Assembly: GCA_017419405.1 (NCBI GenBank)
Contig: JAFOLH010000005.1
Span: forward strand, 434,001-498,000
Direction: 5' to 3'
Length of the DNA: 64,000 nt
Source: Renibacterium sp.
GTDB taxonomy: Bacteria > Actinomycetota > Actinomycetes > Actinomycetales > Micrococcaceae
This document shows positions 8,356 through 17,153 of the stretch, in pieces. The position numbers and the translations under genes were made by a program. Each line of letters begins with the position of its first letter. Within the stretch, counting starts at the first letter, position 1. The notes beneath the pieces are model-generated. The model saw only the letters and a list, made by a program, of their open reading frames with translations, had not been told where the DNA came from and made no database searches.

Positions 8356-8841
8356 ATGAGCAAGCTTTACGACATTCCTCTGACCTTCAACGACGGGACG
8401 GTCGGCGATTTCGGCCGGTTCCAGGGCAAGGCGGTGCTGGTGGTCAATGTGGCTTCGCAATGCGGGTTCACGCCGCAGTACGGCGGCTTGGAAGCGTTGT
8501 ACGAAAAGTACCAGGCGCAAGGTTTCGAGATCCTGGGCGTGCCGTGCAACCAATTCGCGGGGCAGGAGCCCGGTACCGATGAAGACATCGCCGAGTTCTG
8601 CGACAAGAACTTCGGCGTCACCTTCCCGCTGACCAAAAAAGCGGACGTCAGGGGCAAGCACCAACACCCGCTGTACGCGGAATTGACCAAGTTCAAGAAC
8701 GGGATCTTGCCCGGCCTGATCAAATGGAACTTCGAAAAGTTCCTGATCAATCGGAACGGCGAGATCGTGGCGCGGTTTGCGCCAACCGTGGAGCCCGAGT
8801 CCGCCGAAGTCGTCGCGGCGGTGGAAGAGGCGCTGGCCTAG
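8356..8841 (+). CDS. Glutathione peroxidase-family thiol peroxidase
   Basis: This is a 161-residue Cys-type GPx. The peroxidatic Cys36 lies in NVASQCGF, Gln66 in PCNQFAGQEPG and Trp124 in KWNFEKF, completing the catalytic set. Cys82 in the EFCDKNFGVTFPL segment matches the resolving Cys of two-Cys, thioredoxin-dependent members, so the enzyme probably reduces hydroperoxides with thioredoxin or mycothiol-linked electrons rather than glutathione, which actinobacteria generally lack. A ribosome site (AAAGGTG) precedes the ATG. It is cytoplasmic and follows the DUF4188 gene by 30 bases. Confidence 0.95.
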   Translation: MSKLYDIPLTFNDGTVGDFGRFQGKAVLVVNVASQCGFTPQYGGLEALYEKYQAQGFEILGVPCNQFAGQEPGTDEDIAEFCDKNFGVTFPLTKKADVRGKHQHPLYAELTKFKNGILPGLIKWNFEKFLINRNGEIVARFAPTVEPESAEVVAAVEEALA

Positions 8842-8934
8842 AGCGGGGAATCCGGTACGTAACCATTTGGCCACAACCGGGGTATCTCGGAAGAATAAGG
8901 TCGAACACTGGAATAACTTCTTTAGGCTGGTCAC

Positions 8935-9234
8935 GTGATCTTCAAAGCAGTGGGCGATTCCAAGCCCTACCCCGACCACGGATACCACTCGCCCAAAGAC
9001 TGGGCGGCGGTGGCGCCGCGGCAGGTCCGGCTCGACGAGTTGGTGACGACCAAAGGGACGCTGGACTTGGAGGCGTTGCTCGCCGAGGACTCGACCTTTT
9101 TCGGCGACCTGTTTCCGCATGTGGTGCAGTTCAAGGGGACGCTTTACCTGGAAGACGGATTGCACCGTGCGGTGCGCACCGCGTTGCACCAGCGCACCGT
9201 CCTGCATGCCCGCGTGTTGGTCTTGGATGACTGA
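8935..9234 (+). CDS. Conserved actinobacterial small protein upstream of LytR_C gene
   Basis: GTG start; 99 residues. The sequence (VRLDELVTTKGTLDLEALL, then TLYLEDGLHRAVRTAL) resembles a family found just before LytR C-terminal-domain genes in many actinobacteria and sometimes labelled a VapB-like antitoxin, a label I would not trust: no VapC partner is present. The LEDGLHR stretch recalls ParB-like domains. Its last codons overlap the start of the LytR_C gene by 8 bases, so the two are translated together. Function unknown. Confidence 0.8.
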   Translation: MIFKAVGDSKPYPDHGYHSPKDWAAVAPRQVRLDELVTTKGTLDLEALLAEDSTFFGDLFPHVVQFKGTLYLEDGLHRAVRTALHQRTVLHARVLVLDD

Positions 9235-10003
9235 GCCGGAGGGGCCGCGGATACCGCCGAAGCCGCCGTTGCCGCCCCGGGAACTGCAACGGGAGCGGGC
9301 GCGCCAGGCCCGGCGCCAGGAGCTGGAAGAGAAGCGCCGGCTCAAGGCGGAGGAGCGGTCCCGACTGGAACGCGAAGAAGCCGAAGGCCTCGCGTACCAC
9401 GGCCACCACGTGGTGGACCGCGAAGAATTGGACGCGGTTTTCGAAGAACCCACCGCTGAGCAGGTGAAAGTCCGACGCCGCTGGACGCACGGGATCATCC
9501 TGTCACTGCTCGGCGGAATCGTTGTGATCGCCTTGGCCCTGGCGTTCCTGGTCTGGACCGGCGTGCTGCGGTTTCCGCAAGCGGCGCCGGCGAGCCCGAC
9601 GACCAGCGCGGCCGCAGATCCCAACTGCCCGGCGGACAACTTCGACTACCCGGCGAACATCGGGATCACGGTCAACGTCTACAACACCACTACCCGGGCT
9701 GGTTTGGCCGGCGGTCTGGCTACCGAATTGAAGGCCCGTGGCTACCAGGTGAACACGGTCGGGGACAAAACCATCAGCACCACGAGCGCCGGCGTCGTGG
9801 TCTCCGGGCTGATGGGCGAAAGCGCCGCGTTCAACCTGCAACGGAACATTCCCGGACTGGAATTCCGCAGGGACGATCGGGCCGACGCCAGCGTCGACGT
9901 GTACCTGGCGGCCGGCTACCAGGCGCCGATTCCTGCGGACAAAGTCGATTCGACTCCGGGGAAAATCAGCTGCGCCAAGCCTTCGGCTACCTCGGGCAAC
10001 TAA
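9227..10003 (+). CDS. LytR C-terminal domain membrane protein
   Basis: The ATG at 9227 overlaps the preceding stop codon, giving 258 residues; a longer upstream frame is not needed. Residues about 20-60 form a highly charged Arg/Glu coiled coil (RERARQARRQELEEKRR). One membrane helix follows at about 90-113 (LLGGIVVIALALAFLVW). The extracellular part carries the LytR_C fold (ITVNVYNTTTRAGLAGGLATE). LytR_C domains accompany LCP cell-wall glycopolymer ligases, but no LCP catalytic domain is present here, so this is probably an accessory or regulatory cell-envelope protein. It sits directly before the EPS operon. Confidence 0.88.
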   Translation: MTEPEGPRIPPKPPLPPRELQRERARQARRQELEEKRRLKAEERSRLEREEAEGLAYHGHHVVDREELDAVFEEPTAEQVKVRRRWTHGIILSLLGGIVVIALALAFLVWTGVLRFPQAAPASPTTSAAADPNCPADNFDYPANIGITVNVYNTTTRAGLAGGLATELKARGYQVNTVGDKTISTTSAGVVVSGLMGESAAFNLQRNIPGLEFRRDDRADASVDVYLAAGYQAPIPADKVDSTPGKISCAKPSATSGN

Positions 10004-10096
10004 TTTTCGTCCGGTTTCCGCGTCACGTTCTCCGATCAGCCGCACTACACCAGTGTGGGTTGAACCAGCTGAGGTGCTGCTGGGGGAGAGGGGCCT

Positions 10097-10192
10097 GTGG
10101 CCGAGTACCAAAAAATCGTGGATCTTCCGGTCTCCGATGACTCGCTAGCGCCACGATTCGGCCGGACCGGCCAAGGCAGCGGGCCGTGTTGA
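10097..10192 (+). CDS. Candidate 31-residue leader peptide of the EPS operon
   Basis: A GTG start with a very strong purine-rich ribosome site (GGGGGAGAGGGG) opens a 31-codon frame, VAEYQKIVDLPVSDDSLAPR onward. Its stop codon overlaps the GTG start of the flippase gene (GTGTTGA). The peptide has no signal sequence. This could be a real small protein, a translational-coupling leader, or the N-terminal remnant of a longer protein. The strength of the ribosome site and the overlap are what support it. Confidence 0.45.
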   Translation: MAEYQKIVDLPVSDDSLAPRFGRTGQGSGPC

Positions 10193-12561
10193 CCCAGGAT
10201 GTCCGGAGCCCGGAACGAAGCACTCCGGGCGAGGCGATCTCGGTGGCTTCAGTGGGCCGCGGCGTCGCCTGGAACGCGCTCGCCTCGGTTGCCCCGCAAC
10301 TTCTGACCCTGGTGCTCTCGATTGCCGTGGGCCGGATCCTGGGCCCGGCGGAACAGGGTGTCCAGAGCTTCATGATCTTCGTCGCGTCGACCGCTTCGGT
10401 GGTCTGCGCCTTGGGCCTGCCGCTCGCGTTGCAGCGTTCACTCTCCGATTCGCTCGGCGGCAACCGGCTCCGGCAATCCAGGTACCTGGTCACCTGGACG
10501 CTTCGGCTGAGCTTGCTCCCGGCGTTGCTGGCCGTCGCCGTGACCTTCGTGGTCGGCCGGCTCTACGAACCAGGGCGCTGGGTCGAGTGGCTGGCGGTGA
10601 CCGTCTACGCCGCGGCGGCAACGGTGCACTCGGTGGGTTCGCAGGCGCTTCTGGGCATGCGCCGCTACCGGGCGGCGAGCGTGATAGGCCTGCTGGGCCA
10701 AGTCATCGGGGTGCCGGTGACCATCGTTTTCCTGCTCAACGGCTCCGGCATCACCGCGGTGGTGATGGTCGTCGCAGTGACCGCGGTCCTCTCCGCGGTG
10801 ATCACCATTTCGATGCTGTACCGCGCAATGAATCGGATTGGCGCCTTGCACACCGAGGCCTTGCCGATCGCCGGCCGTCGGAAGCTTCGCCGATCGCTCT
10901 TGGTTTTCGCCTTCGGCAGCGGCGTCCTGGTTTTGTTGGACACGGTGGTCATGCAGCGCAGCGAGCTGGCGTTCTTGACTATTTTCCACGGTGATCAACC
11001 AGAGCATCTGGCCTTTTACAATGTCGCTTTCAATGCCGGCCAAGTCGCGGTGCGGCTGCCGCTCGCCTTGATCCCGGTGATCCTGCCCACGGTTTCGACG
11101 TTGGCAGCCGCCGGCTTGATCCACAAAGTGCGCCGCGGTTATGCGGGCGGCCAGCGGATCATGTTCGTGGTCAGTGCGGTCGCCGCCGGTTTCCTCTTGG
11201 CCTGCGGCACGTCCGCGGTCGTCCTGTTCTGGGGGCAGGTCTACCAGCCGGCCGGGCAGGTTCTGCTGATTTCCGCGGTACTGCCGGTTTTGATCGGCCC
11301 GATGTCCGCCATGGTGAGCGCGACCATGCTGGGATTGGGCCGTTTGCGGGTAGTGGTCAAAGCCCAGGCAGTCGGGGCGGTGGCCACCTTGGTCCTGGAC
11401 GTCGTGCTGATTCCGCCCTATGAGATCTATGGCGCTGCAGTGGCGAACTCGCTGGGCCAATTGGTGGTGGTCGTAGTACTGCTGGCTTCGGCCCACCGGG
11501 TCGAAGGCCTGGCCTTGCCCCGGGGCCGGGAGATCCGGAACGCGGTGTTCCTGATGCTGCTCATCGCCGCGCCCGGGCTGACCTTGCTGGGCTTCGGCGC
11601 ACCGTCATTGCTGACCCTGTTCGGCGGTCTTGCCGGAGGCTTGGCGGTTTTGCTGCTGGCCTTCCCGGTGCTCAAACCTTTGCACCTCGACGATATGGAA
11701 ATTGCTGCTCCGGTGCTGGGCCGATTGCCCGGCCCGGTCCGGAGCTGGGTGCGCCTCGGCACCGCCGGTCCCGGATCCCGGGACGGCCGAAGCCCCGCGC
11801 TCCCGGCCGGATCCGCAGCAGAAACTGAAGGAAACGAAGACATGAAAGATGTGGTTGAGATCGGACTGGAAACCGAGCCGGAAGCCGGGCCGCCTGCCGT
11901 GGCCGAATCAGAAACCCCGGCCTTGCGGACCAACCGGGCGGCGCGGCCGAAGCCGAGCCTGTGGCGCCGCAGCTGGCCGACCGCACTGTTGCTGCTGCTG
12001 GGCCTGGGCCTCGGTTTGCTGGCCGGCGTGCTGGCCAGCGGCGTGCAGAAACCGAGCTACCTGGCCAGTTCCAGTTATGCGTTGATCCCGGGCACCGCCG
12101 CGCCGAGCCAGCCGGCGGACCCGCAGGCGACGCGGCCGCCGGCCGAGTCGGGGCAGCTGGCGCTGCTGACCCCGGTGATCGCCGCAATCGTCGCCGATCC
12201 GGCGACCAAGGCCGCGGTGGACGACGTCGTGGGCCGCAGCACCAGCGCCACGGTGTCGCCCCGCCTGATCCCGAATTCGCCGTTGTTGTTCAGCGTGCAG
12301 ATCAACGGCAGCAGCCCGGAAGAAACCTTCGCGGTGGCCCAGGCCTACGAAACCGTGATGCCCCGGGTTGCAAAAGTCGCCGAGGTACTCAGCGGTTCGG
12401 GCGCAAAACTCGGCGTGGTGACCGGTGCCGAGAAGACCGAGCAGGGCCAGGGCCTGCCGAAACCGCTCATCGTGCTGGGCAGCGGGGCGGCCGGGCTGCT
12501 GGTGTTCGGCGCGATCGCTTGGGCGTACGCCAACCGGCGTCGTTGGGTCAGGGCTTCGTGA
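10186..12561 (+). CDS. Polysaccharide flippase fused in frame to a chain-length-determinant-like domain
   Basis: Residues about 20-505 form a multi-pass Wzx/MATE-type lipid-linked oligosaccharide flippase (VAWNALASVAPQLLTLVLS, GPAEQGVQSF). A charged linker follows. Residues about 590-785 form a two-membrane-helix module (LLLLLGLGLGLLAGVLASG; LIVLGSGAAGLLVFGAIAW) around an extracytoplasmic loop, as in polysaccharide co-polymerases that set chain length. There is no stop codon between the parts, but an in-frame ATG at 11842 has its own ribosome site (GAAGGAAACG), so residues 553-791 could also be made as a separate 239-residue protein. The GTG start overlaps the small upstream frame, and the stop overlaps the next glycosyltransferase start (GTGA). 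It exports and may help size the EPS repeat units. Confidence 0.85.
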   Translation: MLTQDVRSPERSTPGEAISVASVGRGVAWNALASVAPQLLTLVLSIAVGRILGPAEQGVQSFMIFVASTASVVCALGLPLALQRSLSDSLGGNRLRQSRYLVTWTLRLSLLPALLAVAVTFVVGRLYEPGRWVEWLAVTVYAAAATVHSVGSQALLGMRRYRAASVIGLLGQVIGVPVTIVFLLNGSGITAVVMVVAVTAVLSAVITISMLYRAMNRIGALHTEALPIAGRRKLRRSLLVFAFGSGVLVLLDTVVMQRSELAFLTIFHGDQPEHLAFYNVAFNAGQVAVRLPLALIPVILPTVSTLAAAGLIHKVRRGYAGGQRIMFVVSAVAAGFLLACGTSAVVLFWGQVYQPAGQVLLISAVLPVLIGPMSAMVSATMLGLGRLRVVVKAQAVGAVATLVLDVVLIPPYEIYGAAVANSLGQLVVVVVLLASAHRVEGLALPRGREIRNAVFLMLLIAAPGLTLLGFGAPSLLTLFGGLAGGLAVLLLAFPVLKPLHLDDMEIAAPVLGRLPGPVRSWVRLGTAGPGSRDGRSPALPAGSAAETEGNEDMKDVVEIGLETEPEAGPPAVAESETPALRTNRAARPKPSLWRRSWPTALLLLLGLGLGLLAGVLASGVQKPSYLASSSYALIPGTAAPSQPADPQATRPPAESGQLALLTPVIAAIVADPATKAAVDDVVGRSTSATVSPRLIPNSPLLFSVQINGSSPEETFAVAQAYETVMPRVAKVAEVLSGSGAKLGVVTGAEKTEQGQGLPKPLIVLGSGAAGLLVFGAIAWAYANRRRWVRAS

Positions 12562-13658
12562 AACCCACCATCGTCCACCTCAGTGGAGCCGACCACGGCG
12601 GTGCGGAACGCCAGCTGCTGGCTTTGCTCAAGACCGCGGTAGCCGGCGCCGGAAACGGCTACCGGCATGAAGTGGTCTTGGTCCGGGAGGGCCCGCTCGC
12701 TGCCGACTTCGCCGGCTTGGTGCCCACCACGGTGCTGGCCAAAGGACGGCCACTGGATCTTCGCTTCCTCCGGGAACTGCGCAGCGCACTGCAGCGGGCG
12801 CAACCGGCGATCGTGCACAGTTGGGCGCCCACGCCGAACCTCTGGGGGCCGATCGTGGCCAAGTCCTTGACCGGGCGCAGCCGGCCGAAGACCGTGCTCG
12901 CCGAAGTGGGTCTGGACGAGTGGAAAGGCAGGCTGCTCAAGCTGGCGGACCGGCTGTCCTACCGGTGCGCCGACCTGGTCGTCGGTTGTGCGCAGGCGGT
13001 GACCCGGGCCGCGATCCGCCGTGGTGCGCCTGCCGCTCGCACCGACACCGTGTATTTGGGCGTGCAGCTTCCGCCGTGGCCCGAACGGGCGCCGATCCGC
13101 GGCCGGGTGCAACTCCTGGGCCGGGTGGACTTCCGGAAAGGCCACCGGCTGCTGCTGGAGATCTGGCCGGAGGTGAAGGCCGCCTTCCCCGCGGCCGAAT
13201 TGGTCCTCGCCGGGCCGGCGGCCAGCGCCGAGGAACTCGAACTCCGTGCGGACCTGCTGGATCAGATCGGGCGAAATCCGGTGCTGGCGGGCAGCGTCCG
13301 GATGATCGACCGGGTGGATCCGGCCGAGTACCTGGCACAAGCCGAGGTCCTCGTGGTCCCGTCGACGAGTGAGGGCCTGCCCAATGTGATTCTCGAAGCG
13401 TTTTCGTATCGGGTCCCGGTCGTCGCCACGGACGTCGGAGGGATCGGCGAGCTGGTCCGGGACGGGCACAGCGGCTGGTTGGTTCCGGCCGGGGACCGGG
13501 ATGCCTTCCGGGATGCCTTGCTGGCTGCCTTGGCGGATCGTCGGCTGGCCCAGGATCGGGCAGACGCCGGGCGGGCCCGGGTCGCCGAAATGGATTTGGC
13601 CGCGTCGTTGGCCCATTGGGAAGAAATCTACGCGCGGCTGCTGGAACCGGCGCGCTGA
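12558..13658 (+). CDS. GT4-family glycosyltransferase
   Basis: The GTG at 12558 overlaps the flippase stop and gives 366 residues (KPTIVHLSGADHGGAERQLL), the correct start for a GT-B enzyme; the frame is open much further upstream but only as antisense-quality sequence. The N-terminal acceptor domain has the GGAER loop. The C-terminal donor domain has LLGRVDFRKGH, VPSTSEGLPNVILEAF and VVATDVGGIGELV, which include the family's E-x7-E nucleotide-sugar-binding motif. It transfers a sugar to the lipid-linked EPS repeat unit in the cytoplasm. Donor sugar not predictable. Confidence 0.93.
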   Translation: MKPTIVHLSGADHGGAERQLLALLKTAVAGAGNGYRHEVVLVREGPLAADFAGLVPTTVLAKGRPLDLRFLRELRSALQRAQPAIVHSWAPTPNLWGPIVAKSLTGRSRPKTVLAEVGLDEWKGRLLKLADRLSYRCADLVVGCAQAVTRAAIRRGAPAARTDTVYLGVQLPPWPERAPIRGRVQLLGRVDFRKGHRLLLEIWPEVKAAFPAAELVLAGPAASAEELELRADLLDQIGRNPVLAGSVRMIDRVDPAEYLAQAEVLVVPSTSEGLPNVILEAFSYRVPVVATDVGGIGELVRDGHSGWLVPAGDRDAFRDALLAALADRRLAQDRADAGRARVAEMDLAASLAHWEEIYARLLEPAR

Positions 13659-13720
13659 GCCGAACCGGGTGGGTGCGGGCGGATGAAGGAATGCCGAGAA
13701 TGCCAAGGAAAGGGGCTCGG

Positions 13721-14728
13721 ATGCGGGAAAGTGTGACCGTGCTGGTCGCTGCCTACAACGTTGCCGAAACGTTGGGCGCCACGCTCAGCGGGATCCTCAG
13801 CCAAGACTATGCCGGATCCGTGGAGGCGGTGGTGGTCGACGACGGTTCCACCGACTCGACCCTGCGGATCGCCCGGGCGTATGAGGGCCGGTACCGGACT
13901 GCTGCCGGCTGGCATCGCCGAGTCAAAGTGGTGTCGCAGGCAAACCGCGGACTGGCCGGGGCCCGGAACCGCGCCATCTCCATCGCGGACGGCCACTTTT
14001 TGACGATCTGCGATTCCGACGACATGCTCTTGCCGGCTTATCTCGAAACGGCGGTGGCGTTGCTCGCGGCGCAGGGCCCGGGCAAATACTTCGCAGCTTG
14101 CAATGCCTTGGTGCTCACACCGACCGGGATCACGCCCGGCCGGCCGATGCTCCGGGAAGCGCAGATCGCGCCAGCAGAGCAGCGGCTCGCCGCGTTGCAG
14201 TACAACATCGGCAGCATTTTCACGGTCTTCCCACGCACGATGCTCGAGGAGGTCGGCGAATTCGACGACGCCCTGCGCTCCTGTGAGGATTGGGACCTCT
14301 GGCTCCGGGCCATCTACGCGGGCTGGACCATGGTGCGCCAAGACGATCCGCAGGCGATCTACCGCTGGACTTCGAGCTCACTCTCCACCGACACCGAAGC
14401 GCTCTACCGCAACCAGGACGCAGTGCTGCGCAAACTGCTGCGCTCGCCAGCCGTCCGGCTGACTCCGATCGAGCGGGAGGCCGCGCAATTGCGTCTCGCG
14501 GTAGGCTCGCCGCAACGCATGGTCGGCCGGTTCGAAAACGCCCTGCGCGCCGACGACCTCGGCGCGGCGAAGGCGGCTTTGGCCGAGATCGGCAAGGTGG
14601 CGTCGTACCAGAGGCGGTTGATGGCCAAAGCCAGGATCGCCAAGATCCCCGGAGGTCTGCGGTTGTTGCGGAACCGGCAACGGAAGCTCGATGCGCTCAA
14701 CGGGTACCACCCCGGGATGGCCAGATGA
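13721..14728 (+). CDS. GT2-family glycosyltransferase
   Basis: The ATG at 13721 (MRESVTVLVAAYN) has AAGGAAAGGGG just upstream and is preferred to ATGs at 13691 and 13700; it gives 335 residues. The GT-A fold is shown by VVVDDGSTDSTL, the metal-binding-type CDSDDMLLP, and FDDALRSCEDWDLWLR, which supplies the catalytic ED. No membrane segments are present. It adds a sugar to the growing EPS unit. The stop overlaps the Wzy-like start (ATGA), consistent with one operon from 10097 to 17141. Confidence 0.93.
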   Translation: MRESVTVLVAAYNVAETLGATLSGILSQDYAGSVEAVVVDDGSTDSTLRIARAYEGRYRTAAGWHRRVKVVSQANRGLAGARNRAISIADGHFLTICDSDDMLLPAYLETAVALLAAQGPGKYFAACNALVLTPTGITPGRPMLREAQIAPAEQRLAALQYNIGSIFTVFPRTMLEEVGEFDDALRSCEDWDLWLRAIYAGWTMVRQDDPQAIYRWTSSSLSTDTEALYRNQDAVLRKLLRSPAVRLTPIEREAAQLRLAVGSPQRMVGRFENALRADDLGAAKAALAEIGKVASYQRRLMAKARIAKIPGGLRLLRNRQRKLDALNGYHPGMAR

Positions 14729-16131
14729 CCGGAACCCAGAGCGGCAAGACGTGGTTGACTGATCCGGAGCTCAGGCTCGCGCCCTTGCTTTCCGGAAAAC
14801 CGACGCTGGCCATCAGCGCCGGGAGCCTCGGAGTTGCCGCAATCGCGGCGTTTTTCACTCCGGCGGCCGCGTTGCCGGTCCTCGGCTTGCTCGCCTTGTT
14901 CCTGATCGTCAACTATCCCGCCGTGCTGATGCCCGGTTATCTGCTGGTCATCGGCCTGGTCTGGACGCTGCCGGGTTGGCCGATCGCACCGCTCAAACCG
15001 GCCGCTTTGCTGCTCACCGCCGGCGTCGCGCTGGCCTTGTTCCTCCGGGTCAAATTGCCCAGAATCCATTGGGCGCACCTGGTTTTCCTGGCCTTCGGGA
15101 TCTGGACTCTGATCGCCGGAGAGGTCTCCGGGAATAGCGAACTGTCCAGAAGCTATTCGATTTCCCTGATCGGCTGGGGATTCTCGTTGATCGCGCTGTA
15201 CCAGCTCTCGTCCGGAAAACGGGGGCTGTTGAACCTGGCCAAGTCATACAGCCTTTCGATCGCGTTCGGCTGCGTCTTCGTGGTGCTGGTCTACCTCAGT
15301 GGCCGCACCACGGTGATGACCCCGGTGGCCGGGGACGTCAACGACTTCGGCGTGATGGTGGCGGCCGCCTTTTTCCTTTCGCTGGGGTTGGCCCGGGAGC
15401 GCAGTCTCCCGCGCAGCCAACGGATCGTCTTCCTGGTGGCTGCCGGGCTCTGCTTGCTGGTCGCCGTCGGCTCGCTTTCCCGGGGGACCTGGTTGGCGGT
15501 CGCGGTGGGGCTCGCGGTGCATTTCATCCTGTACCGCAGGGACCGGCTGATGCTGATCGGCGGTGCGGCGGTGGCGATGCTCCTGGCGTTGCTGGCACTG
15601 CCCTTCCTGAACGAGCGGATCACGCAAACCCTGCAGCAGAAGCAATACATCGCGGCGGAAAACGTGGACAGCCGGATCCTGGCCTGGCGGTTGGCGCTGC
15701 GCCTGTTCGGCGAACAGCCGCTGACCGGATTCGGCATCGGTTCGATCCAGCCGAAGCTCACCGCGAATTTCAGTTCGCCGCCTGGCGACTTCGTGGTTTC
15801 GTTCGTGCACAACAGCTACGTCGAGCTGCTCTACGGGACCGGACTCATCGGCACCGGGCTTTTCCTGGTGCTGGCCGCGGTGATGGTCGGCCAGAGCTTC
15901 CGACTGGGCAGAGTGCTCGGCCCCGGTGCGGCCGGCAGCAGCGTGGCGGCCAGCCTGCTGCCCGCAGTCGTGGCCACCTTCGTAGCCTCGTTCACGGTGA
16001 CCGAACTGACCTATCCGCCGTTCTGGCTCGCCCTGGCGTTGGGCTTGAGCGCGGGCACAGTCCGGCCGGCGGTGGACGAAGTGCCGTTCCCGGAGCGGGA
16101 ACGGATACCAGAGAGAGTGGGGGACTCATGA
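14725..16131 (+). CDS. O-antigen ligase/Wzy-like EPS polymerase
   Basis: The ATG at 14725 gives 468 residues with about ten to twelve membrane helices. The Wzy_C/O-antigen-ligase region is at about residues 270-405, with SLSRGTWLAVAVG, then a long extracytoplasmic loop containing SRILAWRLALRLFGEQPLTG and FVHNSYVELLYGTGLIG. Such proteins polymerise or ligate lipid-linked repeat units outside the membrane. In a locus with a flippase, a PCP-like module and a WbaP-type initiator it is best read as the Wzy polymerase. It overlaps both neighbours by four bases. Confidence 0.9.
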   Translation: MTGTQSGKTWLTDPELRLAPLLSGKPTLAISAGSLGVAAIAAFFTPAAALPVLGLLALFLIVNYPAVLMPGYLLVIGLVWTLPGWPIAPLKPAALLLTAGVALALFLRVKLPRIHWAHLVFLAFGIWTLIAGEVSGNSELSRSYSISLIGWGFSLIALYQLSSGKRGLLNLAKSYSLSIAFGCVFVVLVYLSGRTTVMTPVAGDVNDFGVMVAAAFFLSLGLARERSLPRSQRIVFLVAAGLCLLVAVGSLSRGTWLAVAVGLAVHFILYRRDRLMLIGGAAVAMLLALLALPFLNERITQTLQQKQYIAAENVDSRILAWRLALRLFGEQPLTGFGIGSIQPKLTANFSSPPGDFVVSFVHNSYVELLYGTGLIGTGLFLVLAAVMVGQSFRLGRVLGPGAAGSSVAASLLPAVVATFVASFTVTELTYPPFWLALALGLSAGTVRPAVDEVPFPERERIPERVGDS

Positions 16132-17141
16132 AGATCATGGTGACTGGAGGGGCCGGCTACATCGGCTCGCATACCGCGGTCGGGTTATTGCAGGACGGGC
16201 ATGAGCTCGTGATCGTGGACAATTTGGCGAACTCTTCGGCCGAAGCCGTGCAACGGGTGCAGGAAATCAGTGGCCGGCCGGTCGGGTTCCGGGAGCTGGA
16301 CCTCTTGGACGAGGTGGCGTTGTCCGCGGTCTTCGCCCAGGAACGCCCGCAAGCAGTGATCCATTTCGCCGGATTGAAATCAGTGGGCGAATCGGTCAGC
16401 GACCCGCTGCGCTACTACCGGAACAACCTGATCGGCACGCTGAACCTGCTGGCCAGCATGGCCGAGCACCAGGTGCGAACTTTGGTGTTCAGTTCTTCGG
16501 CGACGGTGTACAGCGCGGACGAGCCCAGCCCTTTGGCCGAGTCGGCATTGCTGGCGCCGGTCAACCCGTACGGCCGCACGAAACAGCAGATCGAGGAAGC
16601 GCTCGCCGACCTGGGCGCTGCCGATCCCAGCTGGCGGATCGCGATGCTTCGTTACTTCAATCCGGTCGGGGCGCACCCCTCCGGACGGATCGGCGAAGAT
16701 CCCGCCGGCGTGCCGAACAACCTCCTGCCCTATGTGGCCCAGGTGGCGATCGGACGGCAGGCCAAGGTGACCGTGCACGGCGCCGACTACGCCACTCCGG
16801 ACGGAACCGGGGTACGGGACTACGTGCACGTGATGGACTTGGCGCAGGGGCACATCGCCGCGCTCGAATTCCTGGACCGCCATCGGGGCGTGTTCCGGTG
16901 GAACCTCGGCACCGGCAAGGGGCATTCCGTGCTGGAGGTGATCGACAATTTCGCCGCCGCGTCCGGCCGGGAGATCCCCTTTGAAATCGGGGCCCGCCGC
17001 CCGGGTGACGTCGCGGTCAGCATTGCCCGTCCGGCTGCGGCGCAAGAGCAACTGGGCTGGGTCGCGGAACGGGGCATCGCGGAAATGTGCCGGGACCATT
17101 GGCGCTGGCAGGAGAACAACCCGCGCGGGTTCGCCGGTTGA
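16128..17141 (+). CDS. galE: UDP-glucose 4-epimerase
   Basis: 337 residues, the family's normal length. The NAD-binding motif GGAGYIGSH is at the N-terminus, the catalytic Ser in SSSATVY, the YGRTK catalytic Tyr/Lys pair at about residue 150, and RYFNPVGAHPSG and DGTGVRDYVHVMDLA downstream are diagnostic of GalE. It interconverts UDP-glucose and UDP-galactose, supplying UDP-galactose for EPS assembly. The start overlaps the polymerase stop (ATGA). It is the last gene of the plus-strand EPS operon and converges on the DUF4832 gene only 12 bases away. Confidence 0.96.
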   Translation: MKIMVTGGAGYIGSHTAVGLLQDGHELVIVDNLANSSAEAVQRVQEISGRPVGFRELDLLDEVALSAVFAQERPQAVIHFAGLKSVGESVSDPLRYYRNNLIGTLNLLASMAEHQVRTLVFSSSATVYSADEPSPLAESALLAPVNPYGRTKQQIEEALADLGAADPSWRIAMLRYFNPVGAHPSGRIGEDPAGVPNNLLPYVAQVAIGRQAKVTVHGADYATPDGTGVRDYVHVMDLAQGHIAALEFLDRHRGVFRWNLGTGKGHSVLEVIDNFAAASGREIPFEIGARRPGDVAVSIARPAAAQEQLGWVAERGIAEMCRDHWRWQENNPRGFAG

Positions 17142-17153
17142 GCCGGGCCGGGT

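Noticed and set aside
8935-9234. VapB-type antitoxin label for the small gene before the LytR_C gene
   Set aside because: No VapC or other toxin gene adjoins it and no DNA-binding AbrB or RHH pattern is visible, so it is kept as a conserved protein of unknown function.
7816-9639. Minus-strand frame of 607 codons across DUF4188, GPx and LytR_C genes
   Set aside because: Antisense to three convincing plus-strand genes, low-complexity Arg/Ser/Pro composition and no ribosome site.
11961-12557. Upstream extension of the GT4 gene and of the carrier protein and hydrolase genes (similar cases at 27697-28635 and 21779-23224)
   Set aside because: These extensions are shadow frames of the overlapping real genes; family N-termini and gene overlaps fix the starts at 12558, 27696 and 21778.
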